Source: Stutzerimonas stutzeri
GTDB taxonomy: Bacteria; Pseudomonadota; Gammaproteobacteria; Pseudomonadales; Pseudomonadaceae
Reading direction: 5' to 3'
NCBI RefSeq assembly: GCF_013522825.1
Contig: NZ_JAAMQZ010000018.1
Coordinates: forward strand, 1 to 64,000
Length of the DNA: 64,000 nucleotides
Below, piece after piece: positions 1-8,476 of the stretch. How positions within the stretch are numbered: the stretch's first letter is position 1; the number at the start of each line of letters is the position of its first letter. Position numbers and translations under genes: made by a program. The notes beneath the pieces are model-generated. The model saw nothing but the letters and a program-made list of their open reading frames with translations. It ran no database searches and was not told where the DNA came from.

Positions 1-121
1 CCGGCGCTTGAAGGGGTTTCGGCGTATATTCTCTCGCTTCGAGAAGCTTGATGTGATGTTCATCGGATTCATCAACTTCGCGCTAATAGTTGACGGACTG
101 AAGATGTGTTAACACGCCCTA

Positions 122-140
122 GCCGAAGGCGTAATCCGAC
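122..140. repeat. Short dispersed repeat, copy 1
   Basis: The 19-mer GCCGAAGGCGTAATCCGAC is found here just beyond the 3' end of the Lon-family gene and again, identically, at 14525-14543 after apbC. A shorter relative (AAAGGCGTAATCCAA) occurs near 14625-14639. The copies are intergenic and close to gene ends. The remaining bases 1-146 show no gene. Confidence 0.6.
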
Positions 141-146
141 GATCTG

Positions 147-2522
147 TCAGAACAGTACCTTGATCACGTCGCTGAAACGCTTGGCGAAATGTACCGTCAG
201 GCCCTCTTTCAAATAATCGGGCAGCTCCTGAAAGTCGCCGCGATTCGAATCCGGAATGATCAGCTCGTACAGCTTCAGGCGTCGCGCGGCGATCACCTTC
301 TCGCGCAGGCCGCCGATGGCCAGCACCTGGCCGGTGAGGGTCAGCTCGCCGGTCATCGCCACGCCCTTCTTCGGCGCCTGGTTGCGCGCCAGCGAGAGCA
401 GGGCGCTGGCCATGCTGATACCGGCGCTGGGGCCGTCCTTGGGCGTCGCGCCTTCGGGCACGTGCATGTGGACGAAGGCCTGGTCGAAGAAAGCCGGGTC
501 ACCCTTGAACTCCTTCAGGTGCGCATTCACGTAGCTGTAGGCGATTTCGGCAGATTCCTTCATCACATCGCCGACCTTGCCGGTCAGCTTGAAGCCCCGG
601 TTGAGAGTATGGATGCGGGTCGCCTCGATCGGCAGTGTCGCGCCGCCCATGCTGTTCCAGGCCAGGCCGGTGACCACGCCGATCCCGCTGAGCAGCTGTT
701 CGGGATGCCAGAACGGCAGGCCCAGGTAGCCTTCGATGCTCTTGGGGCCGATCTTGATGGTGCTGTCCGGCTCGTCGAGCAGCTTGACCACCGCCTTGCG
801 CACCAGCTTGCCGAGCTGCTTGTCCAGTTGGCGCACGCCGGCTTCGCGGGCGTAACCCTCGATCAGCGTGCGCAGGGCCGCGTCGTTGATGGTCAGGCGA
901 TTCTTCGGCACGCCGGCCCGCTGCAGCTGGCGGGGCCAGAGATGGCGCTTGGCGATCTCCAGCTTTTCCTCGGTGATGTAACCGGACAGGCGCACGATTT
1001 CCATGCGGTCCAGCAACGGGTCGGGCACCGAATAGAGCGTGTTGGCGGTGCAGATGAACAGCACCTTGGACAGATCCAGGCGCAGATCGAGGTAGTGGTC
1101 GAGGAAGCCAGCGTTCTGCTCGGGGTCAAGGGTTTCCAGCAGCGCCGAGGCCGGGTCGCCCTGATGGCTGTTGCCGAGCTTGTCCACTTCGTCGAGCATG
1201 ATCACCGGGTTCATCACCTCGACTTCCTTCAGCGCCTGCACCAGCTTGCCGGGCAGGGCGCCGATGTAGGTGCGCCGGTGGCCCTTGATCTCCGCCTCGT
1301 CGCGCATGCCGCCGACGCTGAAACGATAGAACGGTCGCCCCAGGGATTCGGCGATGGATTTGCCGATGCTGGTCTTGCCGACACCGGGTGGCCCCACCAG
1401 CAGCACGATGGAGCCGGAAATCTCGCCCCGGAAGGCGCCGACGGCGAGGAATTCGATGATGCGACTCTTGATGTCGTCGAGCCCCGCATGGTGCTTGTTG
1501 AGCACCTTGCGCGCATGGGCAAGGTCGAGCTTGTCCTCACCATAGACGCCCCAGGGCATCGAGGTGGCCCAGTCCAGGTAATTGCGTGTGACGGCATATT
1601 CGGGCGAGCCGGTTTCCAGCACCGAGAGCTTGGTCAGCTCGTCGTCGATGCGCTTCTGCGCTGCGGGCGGCACCACCTTGCCTTCCAGTCGCGAGCGGAA
1701 TTCGTCGGCATCGGCGCTGCGGTCATCCTTGGTGATACCCAGTTCCTGCTGGATGATCTTCAGCTGCTCCTTGAGGAAGAATTCGCGCTGGCGCTCGCCG
1801 ATCTTGCGATTGACCTCGCCGGTCAGCTCCTTCTGCAGCTTGGCGACCTCGACTTCCTTGCGCAGCAGCGGCAGCACCTTCTCCATGCGCTTGAGCACCG
1901 GCACGCTGTCGAGCACCTCCTGCAATTCATTGCCAGGCGCGGTGGTCAGCGCTGCGGCGAAATCGGTCAGTGGTGAGGGCTCGTTGGGGCTGAAGCGGTT
2001 GAGATAGTTCTTCAGCTCCTCGCTGTACAGGGGGTTGAGCGGCAGCAGCTCCTTGATCGCGTTGATCAGCGCCATGCCATAGGCCTTGACCTCGTCGCGC
2101 GGGTCTTCGTCGCTTTGCGGGTAGTCCACTTCCGCGAGGTACGGCGGCTTGCGCCGCAGCCAGCCGCGGATACGCACGCGCGCCATGCCCTGGGCCACGA
2201 ACTGCAGCTTGCCGCCTTCACGCGAGGCGTGGTGTACGCGCACCATGGTGCCGTGCTCGGGCAGGCTGTCGGGATCGAAGCTGGCCGCATCCTGCGCCGG
2301 GTTGTCCATGAAGAACAGCGCCAGGCGCTGGTGCGGCGTCTTGCCGACGAGCTCCAGCGTCTGCGCCCAGGGCTCTTCATTGACGATGACCGGCAGCACC
2401 TGGGCGGGGAAGAAGGGGCGATTGTGGATCGGGATGATATAGAGCTTGTCCGGCAGGTTCTGGTCCGGCAGCACCAGGCCGGTGGCGTTCTGCTCGAAGT
2501 CCTGATTGGTCTCGTCGTTCAT
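147..2522 (-). CDS. asrA: Lon-family ATP-dependent protease, probably the second (AsrA-type) copy
   Basis: This is a cytoplasmic AAA+ serine protease with an N-terminal substrate-binding region, an ATPase module and a C-terminal Ser-Lys protease domain. Walker A GPPGVGKT lies at residues 377-384. The catalytic dyad is Ser699 in DGPSAG and Lys742 in LREKV, the same 43-residue spacing as in E. coli Lon. Its 791 residues are normal for the family. The ATG at 2522 (MNDETNQ) is preferred; an in-frame ATG at 2579 would add 19 unconserved-looking residues. The nearby putP and ZnuD-like genes resemble the P. aeruginosa PA0779-PA0783 area, and clpX and hupB, the usual neighbours of housekeeping lon, are not adjacent on the visible side. 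I therefore infer the AsrA-like paralogue, associated with heat-shock and aminoglycoside stress responses. The Lon assignment is certain; the paralogue assignment rests on synteny. Confidence 0.9.
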   Translation of the reverse strand: MNDETNQDFEQNATGLVLPDQNLPDKLYIIPIHNRPFFPAQVLPVIVNEEPWAQTLELVGKTPHQRLALFFMDNPAQDAASFDPDSLPEHGTMVRVHHASREGGKLQFVAQGMARVRIRGWLRRKPPYLAEVDYPQSDEDPRDEVKAYGMALINAIKELLPLNPLYSEELKNYLNRFSPNEPSPLTDFAAALTTAPGNELQEVLDSVPVLKRMEKVLPLLRKEVEVAKLQKELTGEVNRKIGERQREFFLKEQLKIIQQELGITKDDRSADADEFRSRLEGKVVPPAAQKRIDDELTKLSVLETGSPEYAVTRNYLDWATSMPWGVYGEDKLDLAHARKVLNKHHAGLDDIKSRIIEFLAVGAFRGEISGSIVLLVGPPGVGKTSIGKSIAESLGRPFYRFSVGGMRDEAEIKGHRRTYIGALPGKLVQALKEVEVMNPVIMLDEVDKLGNSHQGDPASALLETLDPEQNAGFLDHYLDLRLDLSKVLFICTANTLYSVPDPLLDRMEIVRLSGYITEEKLEIAKRHLWPRQLQRAGVPKNRLTINDAALRTLIEGYAREAGVRQLDKQLGKLVRKAVVKLLDEPDSTIKIGPKSIEGYLGLPFWHPEQLLSGIGVVTGLAWNSMGGATLPIEATRIHTLNRGFKLTGKVGDVMKESAEIAYSYVNAHLKEFKGDPAFFDQAFVHMHVPEGATPKDGPSAGISMASALLSLARNQAPKKGVAMTGELTLTGQVLAIGGLREKVIAARRLKLYELIIPDSNRGDFQELPDYLKEGLTVHFAKRFSDVIKVLF

Positions 2523-2646
2523 GCGGCACCCAATGTCGATACATGACCTGTTAGATAGGTCTTGTGCGAATGATTTCAATCTCGCTCGATCGGTTGCCGC
2601 TCTATTGATGATTTCCTACCCCGGACTAAGCAGGAGTCACGGTCTG

Positions 2647-2871
2647 TCAGTCGTCAGTGATGAGGTTTTCTCGTTCATCCCTGGCGCCGGCTGCAATCAG
2701 GTGCTCGGCCTGGTCTTCGGGCAGGTGCACGCTGACGCTGTCGATATGCGCGACTGACATGCGTGCCTGCGGGTCGGTACTGATCCGGACATCCATGATC
2801 GCGCTGCGATGAGTGATGCCGTCGCGTGTGGTGGAGCAGGTGCCGGTGGCGGTGTCGATGCTGACTGTCAT
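2647..2871 (-). CDS. Small conserved hypothetical protein, DUF3203-like
   Basis: This 74-residue acidic protein (MTVSIDTATGTC..., ending LITDD) resembles from memory the short Pseudomonas-specific DUF3203 family, whose function is unknown. There is no signal peptide, membrane segment or metal motif; two Cys residues are absent of any CxxC arrangement. The start is well supported: AGGAGG lies six bases before the ATG at 2871, whereas the upstream in-frame start at 2928 has no comparable site. It is monocistronic-looking, between the Lon-type gene on the same strand and putP on the other strand. Confidence 0.65.
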   Translation of the reverse strand: MTVSIDTATGTCSTTRDGITHRSAIMDVRISTDPQARMSVAHIDSVSVHLPEDQAEHLIAAGARDERENLITDD

Positions 2872-3013
2872 GGATGGCCTCCTGATGGCGCACGAAGCCG
2901 CGTGCGAATACACGCGACCGATACCCATCCGACCTTTTTCGGCTCGATCCGTTGCCAGGATGATGGCTCACGAGTTGTCGGCGGGAAAACGGTCGAGGCG
3001 CTATGCTTTGCAG

Positions 3014-3050
3014 CAGGCCGCTGAAAACGCAGGTGGTTTTCAGCGACCTG
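3014..3050. repeat. 15-bp inverted repeat (hairpin) in the putP upstream region
   Basis: CAGGCCGCTGAAAAC (3014-3028) and GTTTTCAGCGACCTG (3036-3050) pair with one mismatch around a 7-base loop. It lies 84 bases before putP and has no U-tract, so it is not a standard terminator. The termini resemble the ends of the larger repeat at 16648-16800 (GCAGGC...GTTGAAAA), so it may be a trimmed member of that family. Confidence 0.55.
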
Positions 3051-3133
3051 CCAACCCGATCATTCGTTGCCAGGGTCTTGCCCGCATTTGGCCAGTGGAT
3101 GCGTGATGCAGGGCAACATGAGGAAAACCCAAC

Positions 3134-4618
3134 ATGAACATGAGCAACCCAACCCTGATCACCTTCGTGATCTATATTGCGGCGATGATCCTCATTGGCT
3201 TCATTGCCTACCGCGCCACCAAGAATTTCGACGACTACATCCTCGGTGGTCGCAGCCTCGGCAGTTTCGTCACGGCATTGTCGGCGGGCGCCTCGGACAT
3301 GAGCGGCTGGCTGCTGATGGGCCTGCCCGGCGCCATTTTCGTTGCGGGTCTCTCGGAAAGCTGGATTGCCATCGGGCTGATCGCCGGCGCCTGGCTCAAC
3401 TGGCTGTTCGTCGCTGGCCGTCTGCGTGTACATACCGAGCACAACCATAACGCGCTGACCCTGCCGGATTACTTCACCCATCGTTTCGAGGACAACAGCC
3501 GCCTGCTGCGCATCTTCTCGGCGCTGGTGATCCTGGTGTTCTTCACCATCTACTGCGCCTCGGGCGTGGTGGCCGGTGCGCGACTGTTCGAGTCGACCTT
3601 CGGCATGGACTACGGTACGGCGCTTTGGGTTGGTGCCGCCGCAACCATCCTCTACGTGTTCATCGGTGGCTTCCTGGCGGTCAGCTGGACTGACACCGTA
3701 CAGGCGACGCTGATGATCTTCGCGTTGCTGGTCACGCCACTGTTCGTGATTCTCGCGCTGGGTGACATGGGCACCACCATGGCCACCATCGAGGCGCAGA
3801 ACCCGGCCAACTTCGACATGTTCCGCGGCCTGTCCTTCGTCGCGATCATCTCGCTGTTGGCCTGGGGCCTGGGCTACTTCGGCCAGCCGCATATCCTGGT
3901 GCGCTTCATGGCGGCCGACTCGGTCAAGACCATTCCCAACGCACGCCGTATCGGCATGACCTGGATGATCCTCACCCTGGCTGGCGCGGTTGCGGTTGGC
4001 TTTTTCGGCATCGCCTATTTCGCCGATCATCCCGAACTGGCCGGGCCGGTCAGGGACAACGGCGAGCGGGTCTTCATGGAACTGGTGAAAATCCTCTTCA
4101 ATCCCTGGGTCGCCGGTATCATCCTGTCGGGCGTTCTTGCCGCCGTGATGAGCACGCTCAGCGCCCAGCTGCTGGTGAGCTCCAGCGCTCTGACGCAGGA
4201 CTTCTACAAAGCCTTTCTGCGCAAGAGTGCCTCGCAGGGTGAGCTGGTCTGGGTGGGCCGTGGCATGGTGTTGTTGATTGCGCTGATTGCCATCAGTATC
4301 GCCTCCAACCCCGAAAGCAAGGTGTTGGGGCTGGTTTCCTACGCCTGGGCCGGCTTCGGCGCTGCCTTCGGGCCGGTGGTGCTGATCTCGCTGCTGTGGA
4401 AGCGCATGACCCGCAACGGTGCGCTGGTCGGCATGCTGGTCGGGGCCGTTACCGTGGTGGTCTGGAAGGAGTTCATCGGCCTGGGCCTGTACGAAATCAT
4501 CCCCGGCTTCCTGCTCGCCAGCATCGCCATCTACGTCGTCAGCCTGGTGGACAAGGAGCCTGCCGCCTCCATCCAGCAACGCTTCGAGACGGCGGACGCG
4601 GAGTATCGAGCGGGTTGA
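3134..4618 (+). CDS. putP: Sodium/proline symporter
   Basis: PutP is an inner-membrane transporter of the sodium:solute symporter (SSS) family that imports L-proline with Na+. The 494-residue product is hydrophobic throughout, with the pattern of about 13 membrane helices. Conserved family features include the early segment GGRSLGSFVTALSAGASDMS, the GWLLMGLPG stretch after it, and the helix containing SSSALTQDFYK. The length equals that of well-studied PutP proteins. The start ATG at 3134 has GAGG about nine bases upstream; a second ATG at 3140 is also possible. putA, which usually adjoins putP in Pseudomonas, is not next to it here, so proline degradation must be encoded elsewhere. Confidence 0.93.
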   Translation: MNMSNPTLITFVIYIAAMILIGFIAYRATKNFDDYILGGRSLGSFVTALSAGASDMSGWLLMGLPGAIFVAGLSESWIAIGLIAGAWLNWLFVAGRLRVHTEHNHNALTLPDYFTHRFEDNSRLLRIFSALVILVFFTIYCASGVVAGARLFESTFGMDYGTALWVGAAATILYVFIGGFLAVSWTDTVQATLMIFALLVTPLFVILALGDMGTTMATIEAQNPANFDMFRGLSFVAIISLLAWGLGYFGQPHILVRFMAADSVKTIPNARRIGMTWMILTLAGAVAVGFFGIAYFADHPELAGPVRDNGERVFMELVKILFNPWVAGIILSGVLAAVMSTLSAQLLVSSSALTQDFYKAFLRKSASQGELVWVGRGMVLLIALIAISIASNPESKVLGLVSYAWAGFGAAFGPVVLISLLWKRMTRNGALVGMLVGAVTVVVWKEFIGLGLYEIIPGFLLASIAIYVVSLVDKEPAASIQQRFETADAEYRAG

Positions 4619-4738
4619 TCACCGACACCTGCCGCTGCGAACGGGTCTTTTAGCGTTCCGGCTGGGGTTCAGGCAAGGCTCTGACGGGTCTTGCTTGCTC
4701 CTTACTCAAACTTTCCGCGACCTTGTTCTGATGACTCC

Positions 4739-4761
4739 CATGCTCCAGCGTGAGGAGCATG
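4739..4761. terminator. Possible hairpin terminator after putP
   Basis: CATGCTCC (4739-4746) and GGAGCATG (4754-4761) form a perfect 8-bp stem with a 7-base loop, 120 bases after the putP stop. The following bases (AATCTTGCTT) are only weakly T-rich. It may end putP transcripts before the Zur-controlled gene, but a rho-independent role is uncertain. Confidence 0.35.
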
Positions 4762-4783
4762 AATCTTGCTTAAAGCCCTTAAT

Positions 4784-4798
4784 TGTTATGATATAACA
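4784..4798. promoter_or_regulatory. Zur-box-like palindrome
   Basis: TGTTATGATATAACA is a perfect inverted repeat (TGTTAT, GAT, ATAACA). It matches 14 of 15 positions of the gammaproteobacterial zinc-uptake-regulator core TGTTATANTATAACA, as I remember it. It lies 65 bases before the ATG of the ZnuD-like receptor, where a Zur repressor could cover the promoter. I infer derepression under zinc starvation. Confidence 0.75.
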
Positions 4799-4863
4799 TG
4801 GTAGATTCTTCGCCGCCTGTCTGACTGCCAAGCAGGGCGGTCGTTATTTCCTTGGAGAATCCC

Positions 4864-6900
4864 ATGAAACTGAAGCGTCATCCTCTGGCCTGGGCTGTCA
4901 GCCTGGCTCTGGTTCCGGCTGCCTGGGCCGCCGATCCGGTCGAACTTGATTCCGTGGTCGTCAGTGCCAGTGCTCTTGGCCGGCAAAGTCACGAAATGAC
5001 GATGCCTGCGGCGGTCATAGAAGGAAGCGAGCTGGTGATGCGCCGGGAGGCAACGCTGGGGGAAACGCTGCAGGGGCTGCCGGGAGTGCATTCCAGCAGT
5101 TTTGGTGCCGGTGCTGCGCGACCGGTCATTCGTGGCCTCGATGGCGCACGAGTGAAGGTGCTGAGCGATGGTGTGGAGTTGCTCGACGCATCGACCATCA
5201 GCCCGGATCATGCGGTAGTCAGCGAACCGTTGCTGGCCGAGCGTATCGAGGTGTTGAAGGGGCCGGCGAGCCTGCTGTATGGCGGCGGCGCCATTGGCGG
5301 TGTGGTCAATGTGATCGATCGCAAGGTGCCGACCCGAGTGCCTGAGAAGGGCTATGAGGGTGAGCTGGAATTGCGTGCCAACAGCGTCGCCAATGAGGGG
5401 GCCGGTGTCTTCGGCATCACCGCCGGTAGCGGCAACTTCGCGGTGCGTGCCGAGGGCGCCAAGCGTCAGGCCGACGAGTACGAGATTCCCGGCTCGCCGA
5501 GCAGGCAGCCAGGTTCCTACAACGACACCGATAGTTTCACCCTTGGCGCCAGTTTCATCGGTGCGCGCGGTTATCTCGGCGCGGCCTACACCGAGCAGAA
5601 CAATCGCTACGGGCTGCTGGCCCATGAGCACGCCGACTGCCATACCCATGGCAGCGACTGGCACTGTGGCGGTCATGGGCACGGCCATGACCATGGCCAT
5701 GATGACCACGAGCATGAGCATGACCACGAACATGGCAGTGTGCCTTATGTCGATATGCAGCAGAAGCGCTGGGATCTGCGTGGCGAGCTGAGTGATCCGC
5801 TACCCGGTTTCGAACTGGCGCGCCTGCGTGTGGGGCACAGCAACTATCAGCATAAGGAAATCGAAGGCGGTGAGGTCGGCACCCGTTTCGATAATGACGC
5901 CACTGATGCGCGTCTGGAACTGACTCATCAACCATTGTTCGGCTGGCGCGGGGTGCTGGGTGCGCAAACCCTGCGCCGCGATTTCGAGGCCTCAGGTGAG
6001 GAGGCCTACGTTCCGCCGACATTGACCCGCAACCATGGCCTGTTCCTGCTGGAGGAATACACTGCCGGGGCATGGCGCTACGAAATCGGCCTGCGCCATG
6101 AATGGCAGGATATCGATGCCGATGGCCAGCGCGACACCGATCACAGCGGCACCTCGGTTTCTGCCGGTGCAGTCTGGACCTTCGCACCGCAATACTCGCT
6201 GGGCTTCTCGCTGTCACGCTCCCAGCGCCTGCCCACCGCTGAAGAACTCTATGCCTACGGTCCCCATGCGGCGACCCGCACCGTCGAGCTGGGCAATGTC
6301 GAACTGGACGAGGAAACCTCGCACAATGCTGAACTGACCTTGCGCAAGTTCGCCGGGCGCACCACCTTCAGCTTCAGCCTGTTCCGCAATCAGGTGGATG
6401 ACTTCATCTTCGCCGCCGATACCGGGCACGACATCGGCGGTGGCTACCGTGAAATCGAGTATCGCCAGCAGGATGCCGTACTCACCGGAGCGGAAGGTGA
6501 AATACGCTTCCAGGCGAGCGACGCCACTGCGTTTACCCTGTTCGGTGACCATGTGCGCGGCAAACTGCGCGATGGTGGCGGCGATCTGCCGCGTATTCCG
6601 GCAGACCGGCTGGGCGTGCGCCTCGACCAGAGCTTTACGCCCGCGCTCAATGGGCAGCTGGAGTTCTACCGTGTACAGCGCCAGGACCAGCTGGCCGATT
6701 ATGAAACCGAAACCGGCGGCTACAACATGCTCGGTGCGGGTTTGAGCTATGCCGGTTCGCTGAAGCAGAGCGACTACCTGGTCTATCTCAAGGGCAACAA
6801 CCTGCTGGACGAAAAGGCTCGCCAGCACACGTCCTTTATCAAGGATGAGGTGTTGCTGCCTGGTCGCAATCTGACCCTTGGGGTGCGCCTGGCGTTCTAA
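4864..6900 (+). CDS. znuD: TonB-dependent outer-membrane receptor, ZnuD-like zinc receptor
   Basis: This predicted outer-membrane TonB-dependent receptor (678 residues) has a signal peptide (MKLKRHPLAWAVSLALVPAAWA, cut before ADP), a plug domain (VVVSASAL... GPASLLYGGGAIGGVVNVID) and a beta-barrel ending in LGVRLAF with a terminal aromatic residue. A loop at about residues 250-292 is packed with His, Asp and Glu plus two Cys, as in ZnuD-type receptors that bind zinc at the surface. The ATG at 4864 follows GGAG by seven bases. The Zur-box-like palindrome upstream and the resemblance to PA0781 support zinc acquisition across the outer membrane. Heme or another metal cannot be excluded. Confidence 0.85.
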   Translation: MKLKRHPLAWAVSLALVPAAWAADPVELDSVVVSASALGRQSHEMTMPAAVIEGSELVMRREATLGETLQGLPGVHSSSFGAGAARPVIRGLDGARVKVLSDGVELLDASTISPDHAVVSEPLLAERIEVLKGPASLLYGGGAIGGVVNVIDRKVPTRVPEKGYEGELELRANSVANEGAGVFGITAGSGNFAVRAEGAKRQADEYEIPGSPSRQPGSYNDTDSFTLGASFIGARGYLGAAYTEQNNRYGLLAHEHADCHTHGSDWHCGGHGHGHDHGHDDHEHEHDHEHGSVPYVDMQQKRWDLRGELSDPLPGFELARLRVGHSNYQHKEIEGGEVGTRFDNDATDARLELTHQPLFGWRGVLGAQTLRRDFEASGEEAYVPPTLTRNHGLFLLEEYTAGAWRYEIGLRHEWQDIDADGQRDTDHSGTSVSAGAVWTFAPQYSLGFSLSRSQRLPTAEELYAYGPHAATRTVELGNVELDEETSHNAELTLRKFAGRTTFSFSLFRNQVDDFIFAADTGHDIGGGYREIEYRQQDAVLTGAEGEIRFQASDATAFTLFGDHVRGKLRDGGGDLPRIPADRLGVRLDQSFTPALNGQLEFYRVQRQDQLADYETETGGYNMLGAGLSYAGSLKQSDYLVYLKGNNLLDEKARQHTSFIKDEVLLPGRNLTLGVRLAF

Positions 6901-6917
6901 GCGTTTTCAGCGGCCAG

Positions 6918-7730
6918 TTACGCCGGCACGCCGACAATCACGCTGGACGCCTTGAAGATGGCCGTAACGGTCTTGCCTTCCTCCAGGTCCAGCGCGCGGC
7001 TGCTTTCGTTGGTGATGATCGCGGCCAGCGTGGCGCCGCCCGGCAGATCCAGTATCACCTCGGTGTTCACCGCACCGGGGTGGACTCGCGCAACGCTGCC
7101 GGTCAGGCGGTTGCGCGCCGAGAAGCGTGCGCCGCCCACATCGCTCATGAGAATGACCGATGACGACTTGATCAGCGCCAGGGCCTCGGCGCCGGGCTGC
7201 AGGCCGAGTTCCGTGGTGCTTTCATGGGTGACGATGGCCACGAGCTTCTGGCCGCCGGGAATCTCCAGCTCGATTTCATCATTGACCGCCCCGGTTTTCA
7301 CCTGGACCACCTTGCCGCGAAACTGATTGCGTGCGCTGGTTTTCATACTCATCCTGCGGATCAGAAGATAGTCATCGGCAATGCCAGTGGCTTGCCGGCT
7401 CAGTTGCTCGACGAAGCGCAGGTGTTCGCGCTCGATCAGGCGAAAGTTCTCCACCAGTTGCTCGCCGCGCCGGGTCAGGCGCGTGCCGCCACCACCCTTG
7501 CCGCCGGCGACGCGCTCCATCAAGGGTTCACCGGCCAGGTTGTTCATGGCATCGATGGCATCCCAGGCGGCCTTGTAGCTCATTTTGATTGCCTTGGCGG
7601 CCTGGGTGATGGAACCGCATTCGGCGATCTTGGCGAGCAGGGCGATACGCTGTTCGCCTCCGAGCTTTTCCCCGGCGACGGTCAGCCAGACTGAACCTTG
7701 CAGCTCAATCGCGCGATCTTTTGTATCCAT
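6918..7730 (-). CDS. modE: Molybdate-responsive regulator ModE
   Basis: ModE is a cytoplasmic molybdate sensor that represses molybdate uptake genes. The N-terminal winged helix-turn-helix (about residues 20-90, with GSITQAAKAIKMSYKAAWDA as the recognition region) is followed by two tandem TOBE/Mop molybdate-binding domains (about 122-190 and 198-268, each starting ARNxxxGxVxxVxxGAVNxE). Two starts, 7736 (MLMDTKD) and 7730 (MDTKD), are possible; I chose 7730 because GTGGA sits at a better spacing. It lies 45 bases after modC on the same strand and probably belongs to the modABC transcript. A ModE-like palindrome precedes modA, which implies autoregulation of the operon. Confidence 0.9.
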   Translation of the reverse strand: MDTKDRAIELQGSVWLTVAGEKLGGEQRIALLAKIAECGSITQAAKAIKMSYKAAWDAIDAMNNLAGEPLMERVAGGKGGGGTRLTRRGEQLVENFRLIEREHLRFVEQLSRQATGIADDYLLIRRMSMKTSARNQFRGKVVQVKTGAVNDEIELEIPGGQKLVAIVTHESTTELGLQPGAEALALIKSSSVILMSDVGGARFSARNRLTGSVARVHPGAVNTEVILDLPGGATLAAIITNESSRALDLEEGKTVTAIFKASSVIVGVPA

Positions 7731-7775
7731 GAGCATTCCACGGTCGTTGTGTGGTGTGCCGGAAGCATAAGGGAT

Positions 7776-8465
7776 TCAAGCCGGGAGGGGTGAAGCTTCG
7801 GGCATGTCGAGGGTTCCATCGCGCAGATGCAGTACCTGATCGCCGAACACCTCGGCGTCCTCCTGATCGTGGGTGATCAGCAGCATGGGTACCTGCAGGC
7901 GCCGCTGCAACTCATCGAGTTCCCGGCGCATATGGCTGCGCAGCGCGGAGTCCAGGGCCGAGAAGGGTTCGTCCAGCAGCAATGCTTTCGGTTTCGCCAC
8001 CAATGCCCTGGCCAGTGCGGTGCGCTGGCGCTGGCCTCCGGACAGTTCTTCGGGCAACTGGTCGGCGACCGGCTGCAGATGGAAGGTTTCCAGCCAATGC
8101 TCGACCGTCTCGTGATACCGGTCCGAGCGTGGATTGAGCAGGCCGTGAGTGAGGCCGAAAGCGATGTTCTGTCGCACGCTCAGGTGTGGGAACAGCGCGT
8201 AGTCCTGAAACAGGTAGGCCATTTTGCGCTGCTGTGGCGCAAGATCGATCTTCGCCGCCGCATCGAACAGGGGCGTGCCGTCCAGGCGGATATGTCCGTG
8301 ATCTGGACGCATCAATCCGGCGATGGCTTTGAGCAGCAGGCTCTTGCCCGAGCCGGACGGCCCGAGCACGACCAGCCGCTGGCTGCTTGTCTGGAAGCCC
8401 AGTTGTAGCTGGAAGACGCGCTTGCCGGAGCGAAGGGTCTTGCTGATGTCGATGTCGAACAGCAC
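7776..8465 (-). CDS. modC: Molybdate ABC transporter ATPase ModC, short form
   Basis: This is the ATP-binding subunit energising molybdate import. Walker A GPSGSGKS is at residues 35-42, followed by the Q-loop LFQDYALF, signature LSGGQRQR, Walker B LLLDEPFSALD and H-loop ITHDQ. The protein is only 229 residues, whereas typical ModC proteins have about 350-360 with a C-terminal TOBE/Mop regulatory domain. That domain is absent here, and the stop is followed by 45 bases and then modE, with no sign of a frameshifted remnant in that gap. It follows modB by 11 bases. The short form should still be a complete nucleotide-binding domain. Confidence 0.9.
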   Translation of the reverse strand: MLFDIDISKTLRSGKRVFQLQLGFQTSSQRLVVLGPSGSGKSLLLKAIAGLMRPDHGHIRLDGTPLFDAAAKIDLAPQQRKMAYLFQDYALFPHLSVRQNIAFGLTHGLLNPRSDRYHETVEHWLETFHLQPVADQLPEELSGGQRQRTALARALVAKPKALLLDEPFSALDSALRSHMRRELDELQRRLQVPMLLITHDQEDAEVFGDQVLHLRDGTLDMPEASPLPA

Positions 8466-8476
8466 GGGTAGCTCCG

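Noticed and set aside
189-1976. A 595-residue open frame opposite the Lon gene
   Set aside because: It is the antisense shadow of a high-GC gene: composition rich in His, Arg, Gly and Leu, no domain, and the opposite frame encodes a perfect Lon protease.
2675-4579. A 634-residue open frame opposite putP
   Set aside because: Low-complexity antisense product (repeated HQ, GDE and DEQ stretches) with no family resemblance; putP is certain.
5620-5740. His-rich tract considered as a separate zinc-binding peptide gene
   Set aside because: It is in frame within the TonB-dependent receptor and fits a surface loop of ZnuD-type proteins.
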